Shown piece after piece: positions 25,563-33,512 of a stretch of 34,846 bases of DNA. Below the pieces are notes generated by a model that saw only the letters and a program-made list of their open reading frames with translations, ran no database searches and was not told the origin of the DNA. The translations under genes and the position numbers were made by a program. Origin of the DNA: an uncultured Eubacteriales bacterium (GTDB lineage: Bacteria > Bacillota > Clostridia > Oscillospirales > Acutalibacteraceae); assembly GCA_934476545.1 (NCBI GenBank), contig CAKSOB010000006.1, positions 1 through 34,846 on the forward strand, in the 5' to 3' direction. The first letter of the stretch is position 1, and each line of letters starts with the position of its first letter.

Positions 25563-26525
25563 TTAAATCTGAAATTCCGGGTGATCTCTGGTTATTTTTT
25601 CTTGCCGCTCTCGCCAAAGCTGTGGGCGCAGCGGTAGCAGTTGTTCCGCCTGTTGATGATAGGATTTTTTCAGCGCCTCCAAATCTTCTAAAGAAGCCGC
25701 TTTCAACCAACGCTGCAAAACCTGCTCCGGCACCTGCGGCTGCACCAAACGAGAAAGTTTTTGTACCTCCCTCGCAACAGTCTGCCGATACCGCTCGCCG
25801 GTTTGTGCCTGTTGCTGCAAGCCGGTAATATAGTCCTTTAGCTGTCTGATGGCATGCTTTGTCAGTGTGAGTTCCTTCGCTTCTTCGGAAAACAGCTTTT
25901 CCAAATCAAACCTGCCGTCTGTTCCGGAAAACCGTTTAATCACCCCCGCCTTTCGCTGCGCAGGCACCGCCACAAACGACCACTCATAAGCATCGGTGGG
26001 CTTACTTAAAATATCGTGCGCCACCTTTTCTGCGCCGTGAATCCAATAGGCTTGTCCCTTGTGGTGTCCACAGTCAGCGGTGGTTTTGTCTGCGCCGCAA
26101 ACAGAGCACGTTCGCTTTGCCATGGCACAGCCCACACTGACCTCTTTCTTAATGCCGCTGTCAATTTCTAAAATCAACTGCTCCGTTTTTTCACTTCGGG
26201 GCAAATACGCTTTTGCCACCAAGCGGGTGTACGGTTCACCATCCTCTGTCAAACACTCTGCATCCTCCAAGTAGGTATCGTAAATGCGAGCAGATTGATA
26301 TTCCGCCTTTGGACTGTGGTCAAAAATACCCGTCTTCCCCAAAAATAACTGCGCCAATTCTTGCAGCGCTTCCACAGAAAATCGCTCATAATCCCGATCT
26401 ACTTCATTGTCACAAAGCACAACGGTAAACGTATACAACTCCGCCGCCGACATGGGACGACGGGTATACTGATGAATTCTAGACAGTTCCTCCTCTGTCA
26501 CTGTCAATGATGTCTGTTCCGACAT
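25563..26525 (-). CDS. XkdF-like prohead protease / scaffold protein with a Cys-His motif
   Basis: The 320-residue protein lies between portal and capsid, where PBSX has xkdF. The N-terminal half looks like a protease domain: FTVVLCDNEVDRDYERFS (about 33-50), GKTGIFDHSP with a possible catalytic His (near 70), and SGIKKEVSVGCAMAKR with a possible Ser. It also contains CSVCG and CGHHKGQ, a likely zinc site, followed by ILSKPTDAYEWSFVAVPAQ. The C-terminal third is charged and helical (about 225-320), fitting a scaffold. The ATG overlaps the portal gene by 22 bp. Active-site assignment is inferred. Confidence 0.68.
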   Translation of the reverse strand: MSEQTSLTVTEEELSRIHQYTRRPMSAAELYTFTVVLCDNEVDRDYERFSVEALQELAQLFLGKTGIFDHSPKAEYQSARIYDTYLEDAECLTEDGEPYTRLVAKAYLPRSEKTEQLILEIDSGIKKEVSVGCAMAKRTCSVCGADKTTADCGHHKGQAYWIHGAEKVAHDILSKPTDAYEWSFVAVPAQRKAGVIKRFSGTDGRFDLEKLFSEEAKELTLTKHAIRQLKDYITGLQQQAQTGERYRQTVAREVQKLSRLVQPQVPEQVLQRWLKAASLEDLEALKKSYHQQAEQLLPLRPQLWRERQEKITRDHPEFQI

Positions 26526-27691
26526 GAATGTAACGCCTCCTCTCCCAGCGATGCTTCAATTTGCCGAGCCTGTGCGTTTTTCAAACGAGCCTCCGCCAAA
26601 TCTACCGCATCCTGCAATGTAATTTCCTGCCAACAAATTTCCACCCCATCCCGGTAGCCGTTGAGCAGCAGCCACATCCGGCAAATTTTCCGAATGGCAG
26701 GGGTCAACAGACGGCGATAGCTGTCCATCTCACTGGTTAGAATATCTGCCTGTTGACTGGACATTCGCTCCGTAGAAGACCATGAAAAACCCAATAAAAA
26801 CGGAGGAATCCCCAGCTTTGCAACTATTTGCTCCAACATTTGCCGTACCGGAATATTGCTGTCTAAAATCTGATTATCCGCGCCGATGACCTTGACGTTC
26901 ACATCCCCCACCGCTACAAAGTCACTGACCTGATTACTTGGCTGCATAGCTCTCCCCCAAGCGTCTGCCATTTGCTTTGCGTGTTCTCTGGCGTTGGCAC
27001 GGTCAATGCTGTCGCCGGTTGGTTTATAGGTTACGGCAAACCGCACATTTCCGATGCGTTCCCAGTTTACGCCGATGGTGTGGTAAATCTGCAATAAAAT
27101 ATTGCTGACAAACGGCAGCCCATGCAGCAGCGAAACACCCTGCGCTTTTCCGTGAGGCGGGTCTAATGCCGCAGTCATCAATAAAGCAGGAAACGGCGCC
27201 GGAACCGCATCTCCCGATTCTGTTTTGCGACAAATCACCCATTCCATTGGCGATTGCCCTCTCCGAAACTCCAAGTCCTCCGGATCAGCGTTATACAACG
27301 CTGCAATCTGTTCTCCGGAGGGTGTCAGCACAAGCTCTCCCACAGCCGTTCCGCAGGTTAAAAGCTGATCAAAATAGCAGCTCAAAAAGTTAAAAATGCC
27401 TGTCTGGCAGCCATTTACCGGAACGGTTTCCAAGAATTGTTCCAACCCCTCTTGGGCAGACTCGTCTTGGCAAATTACATCGAATTCTCCCAACAAGCGC
27501 ACCAGCTTATGAATCGCAGCGTCAATCACGGGAATGGAATCCCGCAGCGCTTGACAAAGCCTTCGCTCCTGCATATTGCCGCTCTCTAAGAGTGACAACG
27601 GCGATTCTCCCTGTCGGAATGCAGCGGTCTGTACCGGCACTACGGAAGGCGTTTCCGCAGGCTCGGCTTGTTTTTTCTTCCTGAAATTCAT
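26504..27691 (-). CDS. Phage portal protein (XkdE-like)
   Basis: The portal dodecamer is the DNA gate at a capsid vertex. The 395-residue protein shows typical elements: PVIDAAIHKLVRLLGEF near the N-terminus, YNADPEDLEFRRG, a long wing with NWERIGNVRFAVTYKP, and the stem region with MLEQIVAKLGIPPFLLGFSWSSTERMS (about residues 285-312, split as MLEQIVAKLG and IPPFLLGFSW). ILTSEMDSYRRLLTP follows. It lies 45 bp after terL, and AGGAGAG precedes the ATG. The protein is a little shorter than XkdE, consistent with overall economy in this cassette. Confidence 0.85.
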   Translation of the reverse strand: MNFRKKKQAEPAETPSVVPVQTAAFRQGESPLSLLESGNMQERRLCQALRDSIPVIDAAIHKLVRLLGEFDVICQDESAQEGLEQFLETVPVNGCQTGIFNFLSCYFDQLLTCGTAVGELVLTPSGEQIAALYNADPEDLEFRRGQSPMEWVICRKTESGDAVPAPFPALLMTAALDPPHGKAQGVSLLHGLPFVSNILLQIYHTIGVNWERIGNVRFAVTYKPTGDSIDRANAREHAKQMADAWGRAMQPSNQVSDFVAVGDVNVKVIGADNQILDSNIPVRQMLEQIVAKLGIPPFLLGFSWSSTERMSSQQADILTSEMDSYRRLLTPAIRKICRMWLLLNGYRDGVEICWQEITLQDAVDLAEARLKNAQARQIEASLGEEALHSCRNRHH

Positions 27692-27736
27692 TTCTTCTCT
27701 CCTTTCACAATTTATTCCGCATGGCAGCCGCTTTCG

Positions 27737-28987
27737 TCATACAGTCCGTCTTGCTGCAATGGCAAAGCAGCTTTCTCCCTGATGCAGCACAGTAGAAACA
27801 AAATACCGAATGTCATCCATGGCATGGTCGTGTTCCTTCACCACCGTATCTCGGCTGCTGTCATCCTTCCAACGGTACAATCCAAACTCCCTGATGCTGT
27901 CGGTACAGGTAGAACAAATCCGAATATTCCCCTGCTTCAAGGCGACACCCACAGAACGAATGCCATCCAAAACATCGTTTCGAGCCGGTACAGATAAAAA
28001 ATCACCATGCTGCCGAATTACCGCCATAAAGCTGGCTGCGGATGGGTCTACCACCACTCGACTGATGGGACGATTCCCTGCCAACTGCCGCAATCCCTCG
28101 TAATGCTCCTCATCGGTGCGTTGGATTCCGGTCAGCCTTGAATTGTAGTAGTATTCTTCCAAACGATACCATGCGCTGCCCTGTTTCCCCCACAACCCAA
28201 AAGAAGCCGGATTTACCGTGCCGTAATCACAAGAAATCACAAAATCAGAAAAGGGACCGGATGGTACTTCACAGTAAGAATGCTCCGCCATAAAAGGATA
28301 CACCAGCCCCTGCGATACCACCCATTTCCCCTCTACAAAGCGTTGGTAAAAGGTTCCCGCATATAAATTGCGGTACCGCTCCAACATTTGCAGCGATAAC
28401 GATGGATTGTCCTCCATGCGAAAATGAAGATACCATGCCTGCTTTTGTTTTGCGCCTAAGATCCATTCCCGATAAAACCAATGTTGAGGACTTTCCGGAT
28501 TACAGTTAAACCAGAATTTTGACCCCTCCACCGAACATCTTGCCAAGGCTTGCTCTACAAAGGAGCGAGGCATCAACGCCACTTCATCAAAGAGAATACC
28601 GGACAATGTCATACCCTGAATCAGCGATGCAGAAGAAGCGTCTTTGCCGCCGAAACAGTAGAAGCGGTTGGTGTGTTTGCCCATGGTAATCTCCAAGTAG
28701 TTTTCCGAAAGACGCATCCGACAATGGAATCCAACCTGCTGCAAAACAGGCAGTAAAGGGGCAATGAGAGTTCGCTTCAGGGAACGAATGGTTTTGCCGC
28801 AAAACGCAAAGGCACTGTCCGAAAATCGACAACAAGCCCACGCCACAAAAGAAAGCGCCATGCAGCTTGTTTTTCCGCTGCGAACTGCGCCGTCACAAAT
28901 GATGGCAGTGTAGTCCTTGTAGGGACTTTCGTCGCACCACCAAGTCAGCGCTTGCAACTGCTTTTTGGAAAAGCGTTGCATCTTCAC
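27737..28987 (-). CDS. Phage terminase large subunit (PBSX XtmB family)
   Basis: The DNA-packaging motor has 416 residues. The ATPase motifs are Walker A GAVRSGKT (33-40) and Walker B ILFDEV with Asp134/Glu135. The RNase H-like nuclease domain shows Asp254 in SCDYGTVNP, Asp314 in VVDPSAAS, and Asp391/Asp392 in HAMDDIRYF. All catalytic residues appear intact, so packaging could be active. The start is a GTG overlapping the small-subunit stop in GTGA, with GGAGG 7 nt upstream. Length and motifs match the PBSX-type terminase 3 family. Confidence 0.9.
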   Translation of the reverse strand: MKMQRFSKKQLQALTWWCDESPYKDYTAIICDGAVRSGKTSCMALSFVAWACCRFSDSAFAFCGKTIRSLKRTLIAPLLPVLQQVGFHCRMRLSENYLEITMGKHTNRFYCFGGKDASSASLIQGMTLSGILFDEVALMPRSFVEQALARCSVEGSKFWFNCNPESPQHWFYREWILGAKQKQAWYLHFRMEDNPSLSLQMLERYRNLYAGTFYQRFVEGKWVVSQGLVYPFMAEHSYCEVPSGPFSDFVISCDYGTVNPASFGLWGKQGSAWYRLEEYYYNSRLTGIQRTDEEHYEGLRQLAGNRPISRVVVDPSAASFMAVIRQHGDFLSVPARNDVLDGIRSVGVALKQGNIRICSTCTDSIREFGLYRWKDDSSRDTVVKEHDHAMDDIRYFVSTVLHQGESCFAIAARRTV

Positions 28988-29295
28988 AGATTTTCCTCCT
29001 TCAAGCAGGCTGCGCTTGCCTCCAACGCTTGATAAAACGCTGTGCCATCGCCGTCATGCTCCAACTCCAACTGCTCTAAGCATTGCAGCGCTTTTAGACG
29101 GTCTGCAAATTTAATCTCCATGCCGCCGCCCTTCAGTCGTTTGATTTCCGACACGTTAAACAAATCCATTCCCTCCAAAGAAGATGTCGTACCCTCTTCA
29201 AACAACAGCCGTACCGCATCGGTTACGCTACCAAACGCCAGCCGTTCAAATCCCTGTCGCAGTTTGTCCTGGGAAGAACGTTCTTTTTCTGCCAT
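28984..29295 (-). CDS. Putative terminase small subunit
   Basis: The first gene of the cassette encodes 103 residues, starting MAEKERSSQDKLRQGFE, with GGAGG 7 nt upstream of the ATG. It contains DAVRLLFEEG, then FNVSEIKRLKGGGMEIKFADRLKALQCLEQL, a basic then helical stretch (about residues 45-76). Small, charged, helical proteins directly before terL usually select DNA for packaging. A longer open frame that begins inside the upstream terminator was rejected. The call rests mostly on location and the GTGA overlap with terL. Confidence 0.6.
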   Translation of the reverse strand: MAEKERSSQDKLRQGFERLAFGSVTDAVRLLFEEGTTSSLEGMDLFNVSEIKRLKGGGMEIKFADRLKALQCLEQLELEHDGDGTAFYQALEASAACLKEENL

Positions 29296-29344
29296 CGTAA
29301 CTCCTCCTTTCTGTTCGCCCCTCAATCCTCCCGAAAAAAGCAAA

Positions 29345-29372
29345 AAAAGTTTCCCCCTAGAGGGAAACTTTT
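29345..29372 (-). terminator. Terminator or attenuator just upstream of the phage cassette
   Basis: On the minus strand AAAAGTTTCCC and GGGAAACTTTT form a perfect 11-bp stem around a 6-nt loop, followed by a T-run, GC and another T-run. It lies only 50 bp before the first cassette ATG. Confidence 0.85.
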
Positions 29373-29412
29373 CAGAATTTTCTTAAAATCTTTTTCAAAA
29401 CAGACCCCAAAC

Positions 29413-29441
29413 GCAAAAAAAGAGCAGTCTCTCAACTGCCC
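29413..29441 (-). terminator. Terminator of the regulator-kinase-htrA operon
   Basis: On the minus strand GGGCAGT pairs with ACTGCTC (one G-T wobble) across a 6-nt loop and is followed by TTTTTTT. It is 20 bp after the htrA stop. Confidence 0.85.
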
Positions 29442-29460
29442 TTTCCTTTTATAATAGAGA

Positions 29461-30720
29461 TTATCCTTGCGTTTGTCCGGTATCCTGCTTCAAAGTAACC
29501 TGTACCGTTTTGGTTTCACTTTCTCCACTTTCCATCATGCGATACAGTTCTACCTCAATGGTATCTCCCGCTTGGTGCTTCTCCAGCACAGCACTGATAT
29601 CTCCCATGGTAACGATAGACACACCATCCATCTTCGTGATAATATCGCCCGCTTGCGCATCGGTTTCCGCAAAGCCACCATTCTTTTGAATCTCCACAAT
29701 CACAACTCCTTTGGGAACACCATAGGCATCTGCATCCTCTTGCGTGATTGCAATGCCGGAAATACCCAACCGCACCTTTCCGGTAACATATCCGTTGCGA
29801 ATCAAATCCGTGATTTTCTGAGAAACCCGCTCCATTGGCAAGAGGTAGGATTGCCCCTCCTCATCCACAAGCACCATACCTGTCACCTGTCCGCTCTCAT
29901 TCACAGCGGCACCGCCGATGGCAGACTCCGACAAGCGGCTGTTCAACTGGCTGCATCCGCTGACATTCACACTGTCATAGGATACGGTGCGGTCTATCGA
30001 TGAAATACCGGTATCATTCAACACCCCATGGTAGGTAGATTCTCCCGCTGCGGCAACGGTGTAAACCGTATCTCCAACAGACAAGGTATTCTTTGCCAAT
30101 TCAGTAGGGGTAAAGGTTCCCTCTGCCTTGAGAATCGCCAAGTCCGTAGTGGAATCAAATCCAACTACCACCGCTTTATCAGCAATATTTTGCTCGGTGC
30201 GAATCGTTACTTCCGCATCTCGGTTATACCCAAGCACCGAAGCAGCCGTCAGCAAATAACCGTCTTTTGTCAATACAATGCCGGAACCATAAGTGGTTTT
30301 CGTGGAACCGATTACCGCCACAGACACCACCGACGGAGAAACCGTGCGGTACACCTTCTTTGCCGACAGCGTTTCTGTTCCGGCGTACTGCAAGGTCAAG
30401 CCCTCAAACGAAGCATCCGTATTGCTGCCAACAGTCGATTCTGCCCCACCGGATTGATTGTGATTCTCTGAGGAGGAAGAAAATCCCACCGTATCGGAAG
30501 CTGTTTCCGACCGTATTGTTTGATTCGTATGCTGCTGCACGGTCAAAATTACCGCATAGCTGCCAAATCCAATAACAAACGCCGCCGCAACAAATACTAA
30601 AATGGTAATTAGCGCTTGCGTTCCTCGGCTTCGCTTTGGGCTTGGCTGACCATAAGGGCAGGAACACTGCGCCGGTATTTGCTGTGGTTGCTGTGCATCT
30701 TCCTGCTCAAAATGTCTCAT
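29461..30720 (-). CDS. HtrA/DegP-like membrane PDZ protein, probably a pseudoprotease
   Basis: The 419-residue protein has a Gln/Pro-rich cytoplasmic N-terminus, one membrane segment (about residues 36-60) and a Ser-rich linker. A trypsin-like domain (about 115-300) and a PDZ domain (about 312-405) face outward. The fold landmarks are clear: YGSGIVLTKDGYLLT, then TDLAILK with Asp193. The catalytic His position (family TNNHVV) reads TAASVL, giving Ser161. The catalytic Ser position (family GNSGGPL) reads SAIGGAA, giving Ile268. Two of three triad residues are therefore lost, so it is probably a binding or sensing protein rather than a protease. Its start overlaps the kinase stop by 4 bp, so it is translationally coupled. 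Confidence 0.85.
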   Translation of the reverse strand: MRHFEQEDAQQPQQIPAQCSCPYGQPSPKRSRGTQALITILVFVAAAFVIGFGSYAVILTVQQHTNQTIRSETASDTVGFSSSSENHNQSGGAESTVGSNTDASFEGLTLQYAGTETLSAKKVYRTVSPSVVSVAVIGSTKTTYGSGIVLTKDGYLLTAASVLGYNRDAEVTIRTEQNIADKAVVVGFDSTTDLAILKAEGTFTPTELAKNTLSVGDTVYTVAAAGESTYHGVLNDTGISSIDRTVSYDSVNVSGCSQLNSRLSESAIGGAAVNESGQVTGMVLVDEEGQSYLLPMERVSQKITDLIRNGYVTGKVRLGISGIAITQEDADAYGVPKGVVIVEIQKNGGFAETDAQAGDIITKMDGVSIVTMGDISAVLEKHQAGDTIEVELYRMMESGESETKTVQVTLKQDTGQTQG

Positions 30721-32381
30721 TTTCCTTGCTGTCCTCTCTCTTTCTGACGGGGAGAATCTGCCTCCACGGTAGAATCGGTTACATCCACAATCTCTTGGAC
30801 AACAGGAACGGCATCCACTGCTTCGCCTTCTATCCGCTCCACAGTATCCACCACTTCAACGGTGCCCGGTTTTTCCGCCTTATTTTTAATAATAGTTTTG
30901 GGTGTCTTTTTCTTTTCGCTCTTCTCACTGTGGTTCGGAATCCAGAACTCAAACAGTGTGTACTCGTTCTCTACGCTCTCCACATGGATTTCACCGCCAT
31001 GAAGCTGCACCATGGTTTTGACAATATACAAGCCCAAACCCATGCCGTTTTTGTCTTGGCTTCTGGATTTATCCGTCTTGTAGAACCGGTCAAAGATCAT
31101 CTTCACATCATCGGGAGAGATGCCCGGTCCGCTATTGCGAATAGACACGGTCACACGCTCCGGCTCTTCTACCGCATGAATCTCAATATAACCGTTTACA
31201 TTGGTAAATTTCACGGCATTCTCCAACAAATTATACAGAACTTGATGAATCATATCCGGGTCGCCGTCCACAAAAATCGGCTGAGAATCCTCCAAACCAC
31301 GAATTTCAATTTTCTTTTCGTCAATCTTGGATTCAAAGGACAACAGCGCCACGAAGATCGTATTGCTGATGTCGAATCTTGCTCTGCGCAGCACCATTTT
31401 TCCGCTGTCGATTCGGGAAAGATCCAGCATGGTTTTTACCAAACGGGACAAGCGCTTCACCTCGGTAGAAACGATTCCCAAGTAATACTGTTCCTTTTCC
31501 GGCGGAATCGTACCGTCAATAATTCCGTCGATAAAGCCGGAAATGGTGGTCATCGGCGTTTTCAATTCGTGAGATACGTTGGCAATAAAGTTCCGGTTCA
31601 TGGATTCACTGTTGGCAAGGGTTTCCGCCATTTGGTTAAACGCCTTCGCCAACTCACCCACTTCATCATCGCTGAATACCGGCACTCGCACAGAAAAGTC
31701 GCCCATGGCAAAACTCTTGGTCGCATCGCACATGGTACGGAGCGGACGGGTCATCCGGTAAGAATACAGCCAGGTAACGCCGAAGGCAACCATAAAGGCT
31801 GCAATACCTGCCAAGAAGAACATCTTGATAACTTCCGCTTGGAACCCTGTCACCGAAGCCAAAGAAGAAGCAGCAAATGCCGCACCGATGGTAGTTTCCA
31901 CACCGTTTTCGTTGGTCACAACAATCGGTACGCCTGCCACGCCGTACTTCTCTCCAAAGTACCCCCCCAAGTCTGTCTTGCCGTAATACTGCCCATTCCG
32001 AATCACATAATCCAAAATATCTTTATCCAACGTGGTACTGGTTCCATCCACATTGGCTTGCAATCGAACATCGTTATGGGACATGACAATTTTACCGTCT
32101 ACATCCGTAACCAGAATGCAAGCGTCAATATTTTCGGAGAATGCCGAAACAAATTCCTCCATGCGGTTTCCGTCAATGGTAAAGGTGTTTTTGTCCTCTT
32201 TGAGCAAGCTGGTCGCCGCAATGTTTGAAACACCGTGGGCATTTTGCAGCAGCAGCTCCCGCCGCTCCATATTCCAGTAACGGGACACAAACACCACCAT
32301 AACGCTGCCCAAGCAAAGAAAGCTGACCAAAATAATCAGCGAGGTGATTTTTAAATATTTCCGAAATAGTGTTTTTTTCAC
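30717..32381 (-). CDS. Two-component sensor histidine kinase (HAMP-HisKA-HATPase)
   Basis: The 554-residue kinase has TM1 (about 11-31), an extracytoplasmic sensor region (about 32-184) and TM2 (about 185-206). The cytoplasmic part has HAMP, HisKA with the phospho-acceptor His271 in NVSHELKTPMTT, and HATPase with N box NLLENAVKF, DRFYKTDKSR and GMGLGLYIVK. A 60-residue Val/Glu/Asp-rich tail follows. I prefer the GTG at 32381 because AGGAGGAG lies just upstream and the protein then starts directly before TM1. An ATG at 32444, overlapping the regulator stop in ATGA, would add 21 residues. The overall type resembles WalK/ResE/PhoR kinases; the signal is unknown. Confidence 0.9.
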   Translation of the reverse strand: MKKTLFRKYLKITSLIILVSFLCLGSVMVVFVSRYWNMERRELLLQNAHGVSNIAATSLLKEDKNTFTIDGNRMEEFVSAFSENIDACILVTDVDGKIVMSHNDVRLQANVDGTSTTLDKDILDYVIRNGQYYGKTDLGGYFGEKYGVAGVPIVVTNENGVETTIGAAFAASSLASVTGFQAEVIKMFFLAGIAAFMVAFGVTWLYSYRMTRPLRTMCDATKSFAMGDFSVRVPVFSDDEVGELAKAFNQMAETLANSESMNRNFIANVSHELKTPMTTISGFIDGIIDGTIPPEKEQYYLGIVSTEVKRLSRLVKTMLDLSRIDSGKMVLRRARFDISNTIFVALLSFESKIDEKKIEIRGLEDSQPIFVDGDPDMIHQVLYNLLENAVKFTNVNGYIEIHAVEEPERVTVSIRNSGPGISPDDVKMIFDRFYKTDKSRSQDKNGMGLGLYIVKTMVQLHGGEIHVESVENEYTLFEFWIPNHSEKSEKKKTPKTIIKNKAEKPGTVEVVDTVERIEGEAVDAVPVVQEIVDVTDSTVEADSPRQKERGQQGK

Positions 32382-32440
32382 CGGGATACGCTCCTCCTTG
32401 TACTTCCGGGAACAATGCTCGGTTTGATCTGCACTGTTTC

Positions 32441-33130
32441 TCATTTCTTCACATCAAATTTGTAACCAACACCCCAAACGGTTTTCAGCTCCCACTGATC
32501 GGAAACGCCCTCCAATTTTTCACGAAGCCGCTTTACATGAACGTCTACGGTACGGGAATCGCCGTAGTAGTCAAATCCCCACACCTGATCCAACAACTCA
32601 TCCCGAGAGAATACACGGTTCGGGTTACTGGCAAGGTGATAAATCAATTCCATCTCTTTTGGCGGGGTATCTACCTGAACGCCGTTTACCCGCAGCTCAT
32701 AGTTGGTCAGGTTGATGGACAGCTTGTCGTAATGCACTTCCTTCACTGCATCCTCGTCATTGGTGCCGGAGCGGCGCAAAACCGCCTTGATTCGTGCCAC
32801 GATTTCTTTTGCTTCAAAAGGCTTCACCACATAGTCGTCTGCACCCAGTTCCAAACCAAGCACTTTATCGAACACTTCACTTTTTGCAGTTAGCATGATA
32901 ATCGGACATTGGGATTTTTTCCGAATCTCTCGGCAAACCTGCCAGCCGTCCAATTCCGGCAGCATAATATCCAGCATAATCAAATCCGGATTATACTCGT
33001 CGAATACCTCCAAAGCCGCCTTACCGTCATTGGCAATGCGAGTGTCGTACCCTTCTTTCTCAATATATAACCGCAGCAGTTCGCAGATATTTTGATCATC
33101 GTCTACAATTAACACTTTCCCCATACTCAT
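32441..33130 (-). CDS. OmpR-family response regulator
   Basis: The 229-residue regulator has a receiver domain with the acidic pocket VDDDQ, the phospho-acceptor Asp54 in LIMLDIMLPE, Thr in IIMLTAKSE and Lys in DYVVKPF. The C-terminal winged helix contains YHLASNPNRVFSRDELLDQVWG and RTVDVHVKRLREKL. AGGAGG lies 8 nt before the ATG. It pairs with the kinase immediately downstream. It resembles the WalR/ResD/PhoP group, but I cannot decide which, and walHIJ are not present. Together with the HtrA-like protein it probably responds to an envelope signal. Confidence 0.93.
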   Translation of the reverse strand: MSMGKVLIVDDDQNICELLRLYIEKEGYDTRIANDGKAALEVFDEYNPDLIMLDIMLPELDGWQVCREIRKKSQCPIIMLTAKSEVFDKVLGLELGADDYVVKPFEAKEIVARIKAVLRRSGTNDEDAVKEVHYDKLSINLTNYELRVNGVQVDTPPKEMELIYHLASNPNRVFSRDELLDQVWGFDYYGDSRTVDVHVKRLREKLEGVSDQWELKTVWGVGYKFDVKK

Positions 33131-33219
33131 GATTCGTTCCTCCTGTATTCATCCGCCAAAGCGGGGCTTATTTTCATAATTAAGGCTGCTCCATTCGTTG
33201 CGGATGCTTCCTTTCCTTT

Positions 33220-33248
33220 ATTATACTGGATTTTCCGAGGGAAGTCAT
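33220..33248 (-). promoter_or_regulatory. Promoter of the regulator-kinase-htrA operon
   Basis: On the minus strand ATGACT (33243-33248) and a consensus TATAAT (33220-33225) are 17 bp apart. The transcript would start about 80 nt before the regulator ATG. Just upstream, the inverted repeat CCTGT-N6-ACAGG (33265-33280) could be an operator, perhaps for autoregulation. The rest of 33281-33480 shows only AT-rich sequence with no gene. Confidence 0.6.
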
Positions 33249-33480
33249 GAATTTTTTATAAAAACCTGTAAAATAACAGGATTTCTTTTTTCTACCCGTT
33301 TCTCTTTTCCAAAAAATACAGTTGGCGTTTTTCACAAATTTTATCAGGTTTCCAAGAGAAGAACCGACTGTTTTTGTGGTTTCTTCTGTCCCCCTTTGAT
33401 TCCATTGATAAATTCTTGTCAATTTTCTGTTTTTTGCGGAAATTCCAGTCCGACACTATCTAAATAATAGGATTTTGCCA

Positions 33481-33509
33481 TTGACTTTTTTGTTGCAAAT
33501 CAATATAAT
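33481..33509 (+). promoter_or_regulatory. Strong sigma-A promoter of the type III glutamine synthetase gene
   Basis: TTGACT (33481-33486) and TATAAT (33504-33509) are separated by exactly 17 bp, close to ideal. Transcription would start near 33516 and leave a leader of about 130 nt before the ATG. Confidence 0.85.
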
Positions 33510-33512
33510 GGG

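Larger units (their letters stand above)
19973..29295 (-). mobile_element. Domesticated or reduced PBSX-type phage cassette lacking the tail shaft
   Basis: This block of 14 co-directional, tightly packed genes carries a head module and a contractile-type baseplate module in the order of B. subtilis PBSX (XtmA-XtmB-XkdE-F-G-H, then XkdP-Q-R-S-T-U). Nothing recognisable as sheath, tube, tail chaperone, tape measure or tail fibre is present. Holin, endolysin, integrase, repressor and replication genes are also missing. All frames are open, several genes overlap by 4-22 bp, and most have good ribosome binding sites. The block is bounded by terminators at 19914-19955 and 29345-29372 and lies between hflX and the htrA operon. 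No attachment repeats or tRNA gene flank it. Confidence 0.75.

Noticed and set aside
29296..29343. A longer start for the terminase small subunit gene
   Set aside because: The extra codons run back to the upstream terminator hairpin, while the ATG at 29295 has a perfect GGAGG site.
19914..29460. Phage attachment sites, integrase or flanking tRNA for the cassette
   Set aside because: I looked at both borders and saw no direct repeats of useful length, no recombinase gene and no tRNA, so no integration boundary is claimed.
30636..32228. A 530-codon open frame on the plus strand opposite the sensor kinase
   Set aside because: It is fully antisense to a well-supported gene, has His/Gln/Asn-rich composition typical of antisense frames, and has no ribosome binding site.
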